This document shows, piece after piece, positions 7,906 through 15,810 of a DNA stretch of 64,000 nt (position 1 is its first letter; each line of letters begins with the position of its first letter). Source of the stretch: Sphingopyxis witflariensis. Lineage in GTDB: Bacteria; Pseudomonadota; Alphaproteobacteria; Sphingomonadales; Sphingomonadaceae. The notes beneath the pieces are model-generated. The model was not told the origin of the DNA. It made no database searches and worked only from the letters and a program-made list of their open reading frames with translations. Both the position numbers and the translations under genes were made by a program. The stretch is from contig NZ_NISJ01000003.1 in the NCBI RefSeq assembly GCF_002205635.1, forward strand, positions 94,397 through 158,396, given 5' to 3'.

Positions 7906-8037
7906 AGGGCTTACGCCCTCCCGCCCACTCCTGAAGGATGTAAGGGGTATGGTGGAGGAGGATGACCCATGGTCATCTTAAACGGCCCCCTTGGGTTGCC
8001 TTCAGAGGACCGGAAGGCCCTATAGGTAACCTTAGAT
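7906..8037. promoter_or_regulatory. Inverted repeats between BRO-N and DUF2971 genes
   Basis: The divergent interval holds several dyads: agggc-ttac-gccct at 7906-7919, gatgacc-cat-ggtcatc at 7961-7977, and aggta...tacct spanning about 8022-8041. Such dyads between divergent phage genes are commonly repressor operators. Which protein would bind is unknown; no CI-like repressor is visible in the window. Confidence 0.3.
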
Positions 8038-8086
8038 ATACCTGACCGGGGGGACCGAGGATCACTTCTCCAAGAGTCCTGACTAA

Positions 8087-8116
8087 TTGCACCTATGGCC
8101 GAAACGGGTACATAAT
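8087..8116 (+). promoter_or_regulatory. Likely promoter of the DUF2971 gene
   Basis: TTGCAC at 8087-8092 and CATAAT at 8111-8116 are separated by 18 bases, a reasonable sigma-70-type match, 36 bases ahead of the ATG at 8152. The match is read directly; activity is inferred. Confidence 0.45.
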
Positions 8117-8151
8117 CAACGCTCTCCCCAAACCTGCACGGCGGACCCGAA

Positions 8152-8922
8152 ATGAGAAACGATGGAACACTTCGTCTGTACAAATACCGGAATCTGCTCG
8201 GCGAGTTTGGTCGCGCGTCAATTGAGCAAGCCATTTCAGGAAATAAGCTCTTTTGGCAAAGCCCATCGAGTTTCAACGACCCCTTCGACTCTCTTCCGGT
8301 CTTGTACTTTGGAGACAACGAGTCGCAGCGCAAACAGTTTCGGGGGCGGGCCGCTGCTGCGGTGTACGGCGGACCGCGCGTTGAACGCAGGAAAAGAGAG
8401 CGGGAAATGCGAGCGGTGCCGCCGCTGCAGATGGAAAAAGCCCTAAGGGATCAATGGCCGCAATGGCTGAGAGACAGCGCAGCAACTTGTTTTTCAGAGG
8501 TGCCGGATCATCCGCTGATGTGGGGACATTATGCAGATAGCCACAAAGGCGTCTGTCTGATTTTCGACGAAATCGCGAACGACAAAATCCAATGGTTCGG
8601 TTTTCCAGTCGAATACAAGGAAGAAAGGCCGCGTGTGAACCTCACTAAGTTCAACAATCCAGAAATCATGATGTCTGCGCTTTTCCACAAGAGCGCGCAC
8701 TGGTCATACGAACGTGAACATCGGATGATAGAGTGGGCCAAGCCGCCGGGGTATCGAGCGTTTCCCCCGCAAGCGCTTGTTGGGATAATTTTGGGAGCGA
8801 GTATTTCGGACGATGACGAAGCCTTTGTACGCGGCCTACTCGCTAAGCGGCCAGCGCTGGAAGTCTACAGGACAGCGATCGATGCTGTCGAGTTTAAGCT
8901 CAACATCATTCGCGAAGAATAA
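8152..8922 (+). CDS. DUF2971 family protein
   Basis: A 256-residue soluble protein with the DUF2971 pattern: an N-terminal LRLYKYRNL, then LFWQSPSSFNDPFDS, CFSEVPDHPLMWGHYADSHKGVCLIFD in the middle, and YEREHRMIEW with a GIILGASIS segment near the end. The biochemical function of the family is not established; members are scattered in mobile elements and accessory regions. It reads against the phage operon, has its own promoter-like sequence, and uses less GC-biased codons than its neighbours, all signs of a separately acquired cargo gene. No strong ribosome site precedes ATG 8152. A role in phage competition or host protection is possible but unproven. Confidence 0.85.
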   Translation: MRNDGTLRLYKYRNLLGEFGRASIEQAISGNKLFWQSPSSFNDPFDSLPVLYFGDNESQRKQFRGRAAAAVYGGPRVERRKREREMRAVPPLQMEKALRDQWPQWLRDSAATCFSEVPDHPLMWGHYADSHKGVCLIFDEIANDKIQWFGFPVEYKEERPRVNLTKFNNPEIMMSALFHKSAHWSYEREHRMIEWAKPPGYRAFPPQALVGIILGASISDDDEAFVRGLLAKRPALEVYRTAIDAVEFKLNIIREE

Positions 8923-8936
8923 AGGCAAACATTGGC

Positions 8937-9248
8937 TTAGCTCGCCATCTTGGCTGCAGCCTTCTCGGCGGCGATGAAGTAGCGGCGGGTGGCATTGCCC
9001 TTGGGCGTGTTGCCAATCATCGCCATCTCTTTGGCGGTGTCGAGTGTGAGGAGGTAATCCTTGCGGGGGCGCCCCCCGGTGCTTTTGAACAGATTTGTTC
9101 GAAAGTCCTCCCCCTCCTCAAACCCGTAATCTCCAATGATGCGCGCCATCCACATGTGGAAAGGCGTTGAGACCCCCAGCCACTCGTGGAGAGCGCGGGC
9201 ATCAACCTTGTGGTCTTCGGTGATGGGGAGGACGGCGGCGGCTTCGTG
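8937..9248 (-). pseudogene. AntA-type antirepressor lacking a start codon
   Basis: The frame encodes a nearly complete AntA domain: VDARALHEWLGVSTPF, then MWMARIIGDYGFEEGEDF, GGRPRKDYLLTLDTAKEMAMI and GNATRRYFIAAEKAA. AntA proteins are phage antirepressors. However, between an in-frame TAG at 9249-9251 and the codons for VDARAL there is no ATG, GTG or TTG. The first ATG (9155) lies in the middle of the domain and has no ribosome site. Either the gene is broken, or a non-standard start or readthrough from the upstream gene, which ends at that same TAG in the same frame, is used. I favour a decayed gene. Confidence 0.7.
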
Positions 9249-9572
9249 CTAAGGAGTGGTTGTTAAGCGGACCTCTACGACAGCCGCCACGGCTAGGTCG
9301 CGATGCCTCCGTTCGACGCCGTCGAGCATATCACTCAACAGCGCCATATCTGACCCAGTCGGGCGCGCTCGGATGATCGATCTGCTCAGTTCGGCCCACT
9401 TCTGTCTACAGGCAACCCATACGGCAATCCCGACCACGTCAGCCGTTTCCTTCACACTGGAAAGCCTCATCGCCTCACCGACAAGGCATGTGTTGAGCGC
9501 GGCAGATTCGGCGGACTGCTCGTCGGCCGCCTGCGGGAGCAATAGAGCGATCGAAAGGAGAATGTTCAGCAT
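9249..9572 (-). CDS. Small exported hypothetical protein
   Basis: A 107-residue protein from ATG 9572, with a short signal peptide (MLNILLSIALLLPQA, then ADEQ) and a mature part of about 90 residues containing two cysteines (LNTCLVGEA and VACRQKW), which could form a disulfide in the periplasm. No known domain. It ends in the same frame as the AntA remnant that follows. The ribosome site is weak. A similar exported Cys-pair protein could act in superinfection exclusion or lysis control, but nothing proves this. Confidence 0.5.
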   Translation of the reverse strand: MLNILLSIALLLPQAADEQSAESAALNTCLVGEAMRLSSVKETADVVGIAVWVACRQKWAELSRSIIRARPTGSDMALLSDMLDGVERRHRDLAVAAVVEVRLTTTP

Positions 9573-9734
9573 AGAGAACGCGGTATCGCCTAGGGTTGTT
9601 GAAGGCAACCCGCGCATGGCTGTCGAATAAGCCACCGTTTAGGCGTCGTTTGGGGCCGTGGAGGGGCATAAGGGGCGCGGGAGGGACTGGAATGCTCGCC
9701 GCGCACCTTGGCAATCCTGCGATTAGAAAAGACG

Positions 9735-11318
9735 TCACGCAGGCATCATCGCGTAGATTAGCTCCGTCGTCCCGCCCTGCCGCCATTCGAAAGATAGCCA
9801 GCCCGTGCGATAATCCACGGTGATGCCCGAGAAGAGCAGCCCCAGCGCGGCATTGATCTTGCCGAAGTCCAGCGGCTCGCCTTCCTCGACCTCGAAGGCC
9901 TCCACCAGCGCCTCCAGCCGAGAATGCACGAGGCCACCGTCTGCGACCGCGCGGGCCTGTTCAATGGATGCGAGAGACGACCGCAACGCCGACAGGCTAG
10001 CCTCGGCAGCTTGAACACGGGCCGACAGGGTGAGGGATGGCGTGTGGTCGAGCAACGCCGCCAGTTCGTCAAGGTGGTCCTCCGTACCCGAAATCTCACC
10101 GCGCACGCTGTAGGCTTCGCGGTCGAGTTCTGGCTGGCGGTCTCCGGCAGGCACGTCATCGATGAACTTGCGCCAGCCCGACGAGAGGGCGTCATGGACG
10201 GCGTCAATCGACACCGACACATAACCATGCGCCGCCGCCCCAGCCTTTGCCTTGGTGCAAACCAGCTTCGGCGCGCCCGCCTTCACACGGCTCCCTTTAT
10301 AGACCCGCGTCATCGCCGCCCCGCATTCGGGGCACCGCGCCAGCCCAGCCAACATACTCTGGATAGCAGCACCGGCGGACCTGCCGCGCGCTCGGGCAAT
10401 GCTTCCGTCCTTGATCGCCCGCACGGCGGTCCAATCCACAACCGATATTGCCGCCGGATAGAAGCCTGCTACCGGCTCCTCCATCACCCGCCGCTTCTTG
10501 CCGCTCCCATAATCGAGCCGTCCCGGCACCAGCGTGCCAATGACGGCGACGTTGCGGAGAATCTTCGACACGGTGGACCTGTGCCACATCTTCCCGCGCC
10601 CCATGACCGGCACGCCCTCCGTGTTCAGGGCTTGGGCGATGGCGTGTTCACCGGCGCCGCCGATGGTGTCGCGGTAGATACGACAGACGATGTCGGCGCG
10701 TTCGGGGACCAGCTGCCAGCCTTCAGGGGACCGGAAGAGCCACGCGGGGGCCATTGAGGTGTAGCTGGTGGCCTCACCTGCCGTGACCCGCCGCCGCTTC
10801 TCCTGCCACGCAGCCGCAACACGCCGCCCCTTGGTCTTGCTTTCCTCATGGGCACGCCACGACACCATCATGCCGATCATGAGCGCGGTCGGATCGCTGT
10901 CGAGCCGAACGGCATCATATTCTTGCCCGTCGTTAAGCGTGACCACGGTCACCCCGGCATCAACAATGTCATTCATGATCGACTGCACGCGGCGCGGCGT
11001 CATGCGTGATATGCGGTCGAGGCTCTCCACGAGAAGATAGGAGCCGAAGGCAATCAATCCCTCCCGGCAAGCATGGAGGAAGCCGCCGAGGCCGCTATCT
11101 GCATCAGCGTTTGCGCCACGGTAGGCCGAGACGCCGAGGTCATTGAGGCGCAAACGCTCATCAAGGATGAGGCCCTTTGCCTCTGCCCACTTGCGAGCCG
11201 CTTCCGTTTGGCGTCGGTGGCTGTCGCCCTGCGCTTGTTCGGGGGTGCTGAAGCGGGTGTAGCTGTAGACCTTCGGGGGCGCCGTGAGGGCACCGGAAGA
11301 GGTAGCAAGTTGCAGCAT
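9735..11318 (-). CDS. Large serine recombinase (phage integrase)
   Basis: A 527-residue large serine recombinase from ATG 11318 with AAGGA upstream. The catalytic domain (about 15-165) opens with YSYTRFSTPEQAQGD, placing the nucleophile at about Ser24, and contains VESLDRISRMTPR. The recombinase DNA-binding domain follows (about 190-300, with AIAQALNTEGVP and STVSKILRN). A zinc-ribbon region is marked by CPECGAAMTR and a later KLVCTKAKAG, and a coiled-coil-like stretch lies at about 400-470. This architecture catalyses directional integration and excision between attP and attB, usually with a separate directionality factor. It sits right at the junction with the split comM gene, as expected for the integrase of this element. 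Confidence 0.95.
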   Translation of the reverse strand: MLQLATSSGALTAPPKVYSYTRFSTPEQAQGDSHRRQTEAARKWAEAKGLILDERLRLNDLGVSAYRGANADADSGLGGFLHACREGLIAFGSYLLVESLDRISRMTPRRVQSIMNDIVDAGVTVVTLNDGQEYDAVRLDSDPTALMIGMMVSWRAHEESKTKGRRVAAAWQEKRRRVTAGEATSYTSMAPAWLFRSPEGWQLVPERADIVCRIYRDTIGGAGEHAIAQALNTEGVPVMGRGKMWHRSTVSKILRNVAVIGTLVPGRLDYGSGKKRRVMEEPVAGFYPAAISVVDWTAVRAIKDGSIARARGRSAGAAIQSMLAGLARCPECGAAMTRVYKGSRVKAGAPKLVCTKAKAGAAAHGYVSVSIDAVHDALSSGWRKFIDDVPAGDRQPELDREAYSVRGEISGTEDHLDELAALLDHTPSLTLSARVQAAEASLSALRSSLASIEQARAVADGGLVHSRLEALVEAFEVEEGEPLDFGKINAALGLLFSGITVDYRTGWLSFEWRQGGTTELIYAMMPA

Positions 11319-11355
11319 GGTGACGAGTTCCTTTGAAATCCGGCGCGTTTCCTAC

Positions 11356-11410
11356 GCCAGAAGTCCGGAGTTATTCCGGGTCTCGTCGTTCCCTATTGGA
11401 AGAGATTATG
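11356..11410. other. Candidate hybrid attachment site in comM
   Basis: The comM frame keeps perfect family similarity to AAAGGHN (codons ending near 11402) and then diverges into F-Q-stop at 11393-11395, where an intact gene would continue into the Walker A loop. The element side starts 75 bases from the recombinase ATG and carries ccagaagtccgga and a ccgga-gttat-tccgg dyad (11365-11379). A serine-integrase att site would straddle this junction; the exact crossover dinucleotide cannot be read from one end alone. Confidence 0.65.
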
Positions 11411-12037
11411 CCCGCCAGCGGCGGCGATTTCGAGCGCGCGCTTCGCGGTCTCCTGCCCCTTTACCTGCGCGAGGTCGACCCCGCGCGGCGGCACCTCGAC
11501 TACACCCGGCACCGGCGGCGCGAGCAGCGCCGTGCCCCGGAAATGGTTGAGGAGCGAGAGGAGATCGGGCGCCGCGAGCACCTCGACATTCCCCGCCCAC
11601 GCCGCTTCAGGCCCTTGGGCAACCGGGCAGACAAGCCCGCGATCCTGGCTGCCCGCATGGATCGCGGCGAGCAGCACGCCGGGCGATGGCGCGACGCGGC
11701 CGTCGAGGCCGAGTTCGCCGACGACGACATAAGAACCGAGCGTCTCGGGATCGACCACCCCCATCGCACCGAGCAGCGCAAGCGCGATCGGGAGATCATA
11801 ATGCGAGCCCTCCTTCGGCAAGTCGGCGGGCGACAGGTTGACGGTGATGATCTTCGGCGGGAGCGACAGCCCGATCGCCGCGATCGCGGCGCGAACGCGC
11901 TCGCGGCTTTCGCCGACCGCCTTGTCAGGCAGGCCGACGATGACGAAGCGCGGCAGGCCCGGCGTGACCTGACACGGCACCTCGACCCCGCGGGCTTCGA
12001 GCCCGAGATAGGCGACGGTGGAAACGATCGCGACCAT
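11393..12037 (-). pseudogene. comM: 5' part of comM, interrupted by the phage element
   Basis: From ATG 12037 the frame encodes the N-terminal domain of the ComM/YifB magnesium chelatase-like AAA+ helicase: MVAIVSTVAYLGLEARGVEV, FVIVGLPDKAVGESRERVRAA and SPADLPKEGSHYDLPIALALL. It reaches the linker VKGQETAKRALEIAAAGGHN and then ends at a TAG after about 214 codons, against about 500 in intact ComM. The AAA+ motor, starting with Walker A, is absent here and should lie on the far side of the element, outside the window. ComM promotes branch migration during natural transformation, so the insertion should abolish or switch off that activity. Promoter and start are intact. Confidence 0.9.
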
Positions 12038-12167
12038 GGCACCCCCCAGAAGCGGCACACGATGTGCCCGCTTTGTTCCCCGCGCCTTTTTAGGCCAAGC
12101 AACGGGAAGGTCGAGTCTTTTCGCTACTTCCCTATCCTCGCGCCCTTCGCGGATAAGGTCGCAGGAT

Positions 12168-12204
12168 TTGACAACATACCAACTAGTCGGTATGGCGATT
12201 CGCA
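12168..12204 (+). promoter_or_regulatory. TetR promoter with overlapping operator
   Basis: TTGACA at 12168-12173 and TATGGC at 12191-12196 form a promoter with a 17-base spacer. A near-perfect palindrome, cataccaactagtcggtatg, covers 12175-12194, that is the spacer and the front of the -10, as is typical for a self-repressing TetR gene. If the start point is about 12203, the mRNA would begin almost at the ATG at 12204, i.e. be leaderless. Confidence 0.6.
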
Positions 12205-12875
12205 TGAACCCGAATCAGCCCTCCTCCGGCACCACGCCGCCCGCCGCCAGCGCACCGCCTTCGGGCCGCGCGGCGCGGGGGAGTGCGCGCGCGGCGTTGA
12301 TCGCGGCGGCGCATCAGACGGTGCGCAAGCAGGGCTATGCCGCGACGACGGTCGATCAGATTTGCGCCGCGGCGGGGGTCACCAAGGGCGCCTTCTTCCA
12401 CCATTTCGCATCGAAAGAGGCGCTGGCGGTCGCAGCGGCCGAGGCATGGACCGAACGCGCGCGGCCGATGTTCGAAATGCCGCCGCACACCAGGCTCGAC
12501 GATCCACTCGAGCGCCTGCTCGGCCATATCGATTTCCGCTTTGCGATGCTCGACGGGCCGGTCGAGGAATTTACCTGCTTCGTCGGCACGATGGTGCAGG
12601 AAGCCTTTGCGACGAGCGATGCGATCCGGCTGGCGTGCGAGGCGAGCATCAACGCCTATTGCAACGCGCTGACCCCAGATATCGAAGCGGCGATGGCGCG
12701 TCACGGCACGCCTGAGGGCGTCACCGCGCTCGGCCTTGCGCAACATATTCAGTCGGTTTTGCAGGGAAGCTTCATTCTGGCGAAAACGACGAACGATCCG
12801 GCGATTGCGCGGGAAAGCGTCACCCATTTGAAGCGTTATGTCCGGATGCTGTTCGGCCGGCGAGACGCGGCGTGA
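12204..12875 (+). CDS. TetR/AcrR family transcriptional regulator
   Basis: A 223-residue regulator. After a flexible Pro/Ala/Ser-rich N-terminus of about 28 residues comes the TetR helix-turn-helix: ARAALIAAAHQTVRKQGYAA, TTVDQICAAAGVTKGAFFHHF and ASKEALAVAA. The rest is a helical ligand-binding domain with cysteines (EFTCFVGTM, RLACEASINAYC) and the family end VLQGSFILAK. The ATG at 12204 is preferred because a promoter/operator covers the alternative ATG at 12192. It is the first gene of a long co-directional series of detoxification-type genes and may repress them as well as itself; the ligand is unknown. It faces away from comM. Confidence 0.92.
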   Translation: MNPNQPSSGTTPPAASAPPSGRAARGSARAALIAAAHQTVRKQGYAATTVDQICAAAGVTKGAFFHHFASKEALAVAAAEAWTERARPMFEMPPHTRLDDPLERLLGHIDFRFAMLDGPVEEFTCFVGTMVQEAFATSDAIRLACEASINAYCNALTPDIEAAMARHGTPEGVTALGLAQHIQSVLQGSFILAKTTNDPAIARESVTHLKRYVRMLFGRRDAA

Positions 12876-13000
12876 AACACCCCGCTCCCACCCCCGATGT
12901 CCGCACCGATACGGACCAGGTCACCCCGGCGGATCAGAGCCGCCACGACTAAATCCGGGCGACGCCGAAGCCCGCCCGGGCAATTTTAAGGAGAGAGAAG

Positions 13001-13435
13001 ATGCCCCAGATGATTTTCGTGAACCTGCCGGTCACCGACCTGCCCAAATCAAAAGCCTTTTACGAAGCGGTCGGCGCGGTGAACAACCCCGCCTTCACTG
13101 ACGACACCGCCGCCTGCATGGTGGTCGCCGAAGGGTCGATCCATGTCATGCTGCTGACCCATGAAAAATGGGCGACCTTCACGTCAAAGGCGATCCCCGA
13201 CGCGCACACCACCGCGCAGGTCCTGCTCTGCGTGTCGGCCGACAGCCGCGACGCGGTCGACGGACAGGTCGACAAGGCGGTCAAGGCCGGCGGCAAGGCC
13301 GACCCGACCCCGACGCAGGATTTCGGCTTCATGTACGGCCGCAGCTTCGAGGATCCCGATGGCCATATCTGGGAAGTGATGTGGATGGACCCCGCCGCGA
13401 TCCCCGCCGGCGAACCCGCGGAAGCGGCAGCCTGA
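13001..13435 (+). CDS. VOC family (glyoxalase-like) protein
   Basis: A 144-residue single-chain VOC protein: IFVNLPVTDLPKSKAFYEAVG at the front, CMVVAEGSIHVMLL, and a closing GFMYGRSFEDPDGHIWEVMWMD. It has the two βαβββ repeats of the glyoxalase/bleomycin-resistance/dioxygenase fold. The DPDGHIWE glutamate fits a metal ligand. Substrate unknown. It has a strong AAGGAGAGAGAAG ribosome site, nearly the same as several downstream unrelated genes. The 125 bases after tetR hold no further gene. Confidence 0.9.
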   Translation: MPQMIFVNLPVTDLPKSKAFYEAVGAVNNPAFTDDTAACMVVAEGSIHVMLLTHEKWATFTSKAIPDAHTTAQVLLCVSADSRDAVDGQVDKAVKAGGKADPTPTQDFGFMYGRSFEDPDGHIWEVMWMDPAAIPAGEPAEAAA

Positions 13436-13461
13436 CCACAACATAAGGGAGGAGGAAGAGG

Positions 13462-13878
13462 ATGACAGACCAGCAACCCACCAAGGGCCAGTTGATCACC
13501 GGCTGCATATTGAGCGGCCTCGTGATCCTCTTCCTCCTCTTTGACGCTGGGCTCAAGCTCGTGGCGCCCGAGGTCGCGATCAAATATACCCCGCCCAGCC
13601 TCGGATGGCCGCTCGACGTCCCGACGATGACCATGCTCGCGGTCCTGCTGCTGATCCCGACCCTGCTTTATATCTGGCCGCGCACGAGCATCCTCGGCGC
13701 AATCCTGATCACCGGCTATCTTGGCGGAGCGATTGCGACCCATGTCCGCATCAATAGTCCGCTGTTCAGCCACTGCCTGTTCGGCGTCTATCTGGGCCTG
13801 ATGCTGTGGGGCGGCCTGTGGCTGCGTGACCCCAGGGTCCGCGCGCTGATCCCGCTTCGGTCGGGAGCAAAGCCATGA
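13462..13878 (+). CDS. DoxX-like membrane protein
   Basis: A 138-residue inner-membrane protein with four hydrophobic helices: ITGCILSGLVILFLLFD, a segment around TMLAVLLLIPTLLYIW, ILGAILITGYLGGAIATHV, and the C-terminal LFGVYLGLMLWGGLWL. The helix pattern and the GYLGGAIATH motif are those of the DoxX-like family, often found beside VOC and GST genes. The gene begins 27 bases after the VOC stop with a GGGAGGAGGAAGAGG ribosome site, and its end overlaps the next gene by four bases. Function in redox or osmolyte balance is only guessed for this family. Confidence 0.85.
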   Translation: MTDQQPTKGQLITGCILSGLVILFLLFDAGLKLVAPEVAIKYTPPSLGWPLDVPTMTMLAVLLLIPTLLYIWPRTSILGAILITGYLGGAIATHVRINSPLFSHCLFGVYLGLMLWGGLWLRDPRVRALIPLRSGAKP

Positions 13879-14093
13879 GCTTTCAGGCCTATATCGACAA
13901 TGTCGAGGCAAAGACCGGCAAATCGGCGGAGGCGCTGAAGGCCATCGCGATCGACAAGGGCCTCGCCGACGAAGCCGGCCTCGCCCCCGGCATCAAGGCT
14001 GGCGCCATCATCGACTGGCTGAAGGCCGATTACGACCTTGGTCATGGCCACGCGATGTCGATCGTCGCGTGGATCAAAGGCAAGCGGTCCTAG
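13875..14093 (+). CDS. DUF4287 family protein
   Basis: A 72-residue cytoplasmic protein with the DUF4287 pattern: YIDNVEAKTGKSAEAL in front and ADYDLGHGHAMSIVAWIKG at the end. It overlaps the DoxX-like gene by ATGA, so translation is coupled. Larger proteins carry DUF4287 fused to DUF5655-type domains; this is a minimal single-domain form. No catalytic residues are known to me. Confidence 0.85.
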   Translation: MSFQAYIDNVEAKTGKSAEALKAIAIDKGLADEAGLAPGIKAGAIIDWLKADYDLGHGHAMSIVAWIKGKRS

Positions 14094-14124
14094 ATTCCGT
14101 CTCTCCATCAACAGGAATAGTTTG

Positions 14125-15084
14125 ATGACCTATCGCTTTTCCCCGTCGCAGCTTGGCAGCGCCTTTGCGCTGATCGCCTTCGCGACCGCCATGTCCGCCC
14201 TGCCCCAACCCGCGCAGGCGCAAGCCCCCGCCACGAGCCAGCCCGCCAGCCCCGCCGCCCGAAACGGCCATGTCGATGTCGCGGGCGCGGCGATCCATTA
14301 TCAGGTCCACGGCGACCTGACCTCCGGCCGCACTCCGCTGCTCGTCCTCCACGGCGCCTTCATGTCCGCCGACGCGATGAAGCCGCTGGTCGATCCCTTC
14401 GTCGCCGGGCGTCCGGTGATCGCGATCGATGCGCGCGGCCACGGCCGGTCGGGAGGGGTCGACGGGCCGCTGAGCTATGACCGCATGGCCGACGACGCCG
14501 CCGCAGTGCTTGCGAAACTCGGCGTGAAACAGGCCGATGTCCTCGGCTATTCGATGGGCGCATCGACCGCGGTCGCCCTCGCCGTCCGCCACCCGGACAA
14601 GGTCGGCAAACAGGTCATATTGTCGGGGACATCGAACCTCGGCGGCTGGTATCCCGAAGTGCTGGCGGGGATCGCGCAGATCACCCCCACGATGTTCGCC
14701 GGAAGCCCGATGGAGGCGGAGTATAAGCGCCTGTCGCCGGCACCTGCGAAATTCGCGAAGCTGATCGACAATATCAAGGCGCTCGACGCGACGCCCTTCG
14801 GCTGGCCCGACGCTGCGATCCGCGCGATTCCCGGCAAGACGATGGTGATCATCGGCGATGCCGACGGCGTCACGCTCGACCATGCGATCGCGCTGTTCAA
14901 GCTGCGCGGCGGGGGCGATGTCGCGGCGGCGACACAGGGCTTTCTGACCGCTGCACCCAAGGCACGGCTCGCGATCCTGCCCGCAACCTCGCACATCGGG
15001 ATCATGACCGAAGCGCCCGCAGTCGCCGCGATGGTGACGGCCTTCCTCGACGACAAGGTGCCGCCGATGCCCGCGGGTTTCTAG
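14125..15084 (+). CDS. Exported alpha/beta hydrolase
   Basis: A 319-residue hydrolase from ATG 14125. Residues 1-33 form a signal peptide ending in QPAQAQA, followed by an Ala/Pro/Ser linker. The fold is typical: LLVLHGAFMS (oxyanion loop), IAIDARGHGRSG, nucleophile elbow GYSMG with Ser143, an acid in IIGDADG, and His in PATSHIGIM near the C-terminus. Periplasmic location is likely. Substrate unknown: esterase, haloperoxidase-like or lactonase activities are all possible. It is 31 bases downstream of the DUF4287 gene in the same run. Confidence 0.92.
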   Translation: MTYRFSPSQLGSAFALIAFATAMSALPQPAQAQAPATSQPASPAARNGHVDVAGAAIHYQVHGDLTSGRTPLLVLHGAFMSADAMKPLVDPFVAGRPVIAIDARGHGRSGGVDGPLSYDRMADDAAAVLAKLGVKQADVLGYSMGASTAVALAVRHPDKVGKQVILSGTSNLGGWYPEVLAGIAQITPTMFAGSPMEAEYKRLSPAPAKFAKLIDNIKALDATPFGWPDAAIRAIPGKTMVIIGDADGVTLDHAIALFKLRGGGDVAAATQGFLTAAPKARLAILPATSHIGIMTEAPAVAAMVTAFLDDKVPPMPAGF

Positions 15085-15117
15085 ACCGCCCCAACGATCA
15101 AGAGAGAGGAGAATATC

Positions 15118-15789
15118 ATGCCCGTCAACCCGAACGCTGCGGTGGAGATTACCGCTTTCGACTGGGTGCCCGAATTCGCGCGCGGCCATGTCCGCGACCT
15201 GCGCCCGCGCTGGGCGTGCGAAGAGCTGGGCCTCGACTATGCCGAGCATCTGATCAGCGCGATCAACCGCCCCGCCGACCATTTCCTGTTCCAGCCATGG
15301 GGTCAGGTTCCCGTGCTCAACGACGATGGCGTCCGGCTGTTCGAAAGCGGAGCGATCCTGCTTCACCTCGCCGAAAAGGATGCGCGGTTGATGCCGCGCG
15401 ATGCGCAGGGACGGGCCAGTACCCTCGCATGGATCTTCGCCGCCTATAACAGCGTCGAGCCGATGCTGTTCGAGCTGAACAATGTCGATATTTTCGCGCG
15501 TGGCGAGGAATGGGCGAAACTGCGCCGCCCCAGCCTGATCGAATTTATTCAGGGCCGGCTCGGCCGCCTCAACGATGCGATGGGCGACAAACATTATCTG
15601 GTCGGCGACTTCACCGCCGCCGACATCGCGATGGCGTCGGTCCTGCGCGAAGGCGTCGAGGCCGGACTGATCGCCGAGCAGCCGCGGTTGCAGGCCTATC
15701 TCGACCGCTGCCTCGCGCGCCCGGCGTTCCAGAAAGCATTGGCGGCCCAGCTGGCCGCCTTCAGCGAAGAAGCGGGACCACCCGCCTGA
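15118..15789 (+). CDS. Glutathione S-transferase
   Basis: A 223-residue GST. The thioredoxin-like N-terminal domain includes FQPWGQVPVLNDDG (cis-Pro loop) and LFESGAILLHLAEK (the E-S pair that binds the γ-glutamyl part of glutathione). The helical C-terminal domain ends with LVGDFTAADIAMASVL, the conserved N-capping box region. The usual catalytic Ser/Tyr region at the front reads GHVRDLRPRWACEELGL, with an Arg/Pro-rich variation. A cytoplasmic detoxification enzyme. The ribosome site AGAGAGGAGAATATC closely resembles that of trpS far downstream. Confidence 0.92.
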   Translation: MPVNPNAAVEITAFDWVPEFARGHVRDLRPRWACEELGLDYAEHLISAINRPADHFLFQPWGQVPVLNDDGVRLFESGAILLHLAEKDARLMPRDAQGRASTLAWIFAAYNSVEPMLFELNNVDIFARGEEWAKLRRPSLIEFIQGRLGRLNDAMGDKHYLVGDFTAADIAMASVLREGVEAGLIAEQPRLQAYLDRCLARPAFQKALAAQLAAFSEEAGPPA

Positions 15790-15810
15790 TCCCCCCGAAG
15801 GAGAGAGACG

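Noticed and set aside
8005..8025. T7-type promoter resemblance (ctataggg on the left strand)
   Set aside because: Only the last part matches, there is one copy in the window and no single-subunit RNA polymerase gene is visible.
7911..8333. Leftward frame of 140 codons opposite the DUF2971 gene
   Set aside because: Composition is not protein-like, it overlaps the operator region and the better supported rightward gene.
9256..9630. Rightward frame of 124 codons
   Set aside because: It mirrors the leftward exported protein, which has a sensible signal peptide; the rightward one is Ser/Ala/Arg-rich noise.
1..11392. CRISPR array or tRNA cluster in the element
   Set aside because: No regularly spaced repeats and no tRNA fold were seen.
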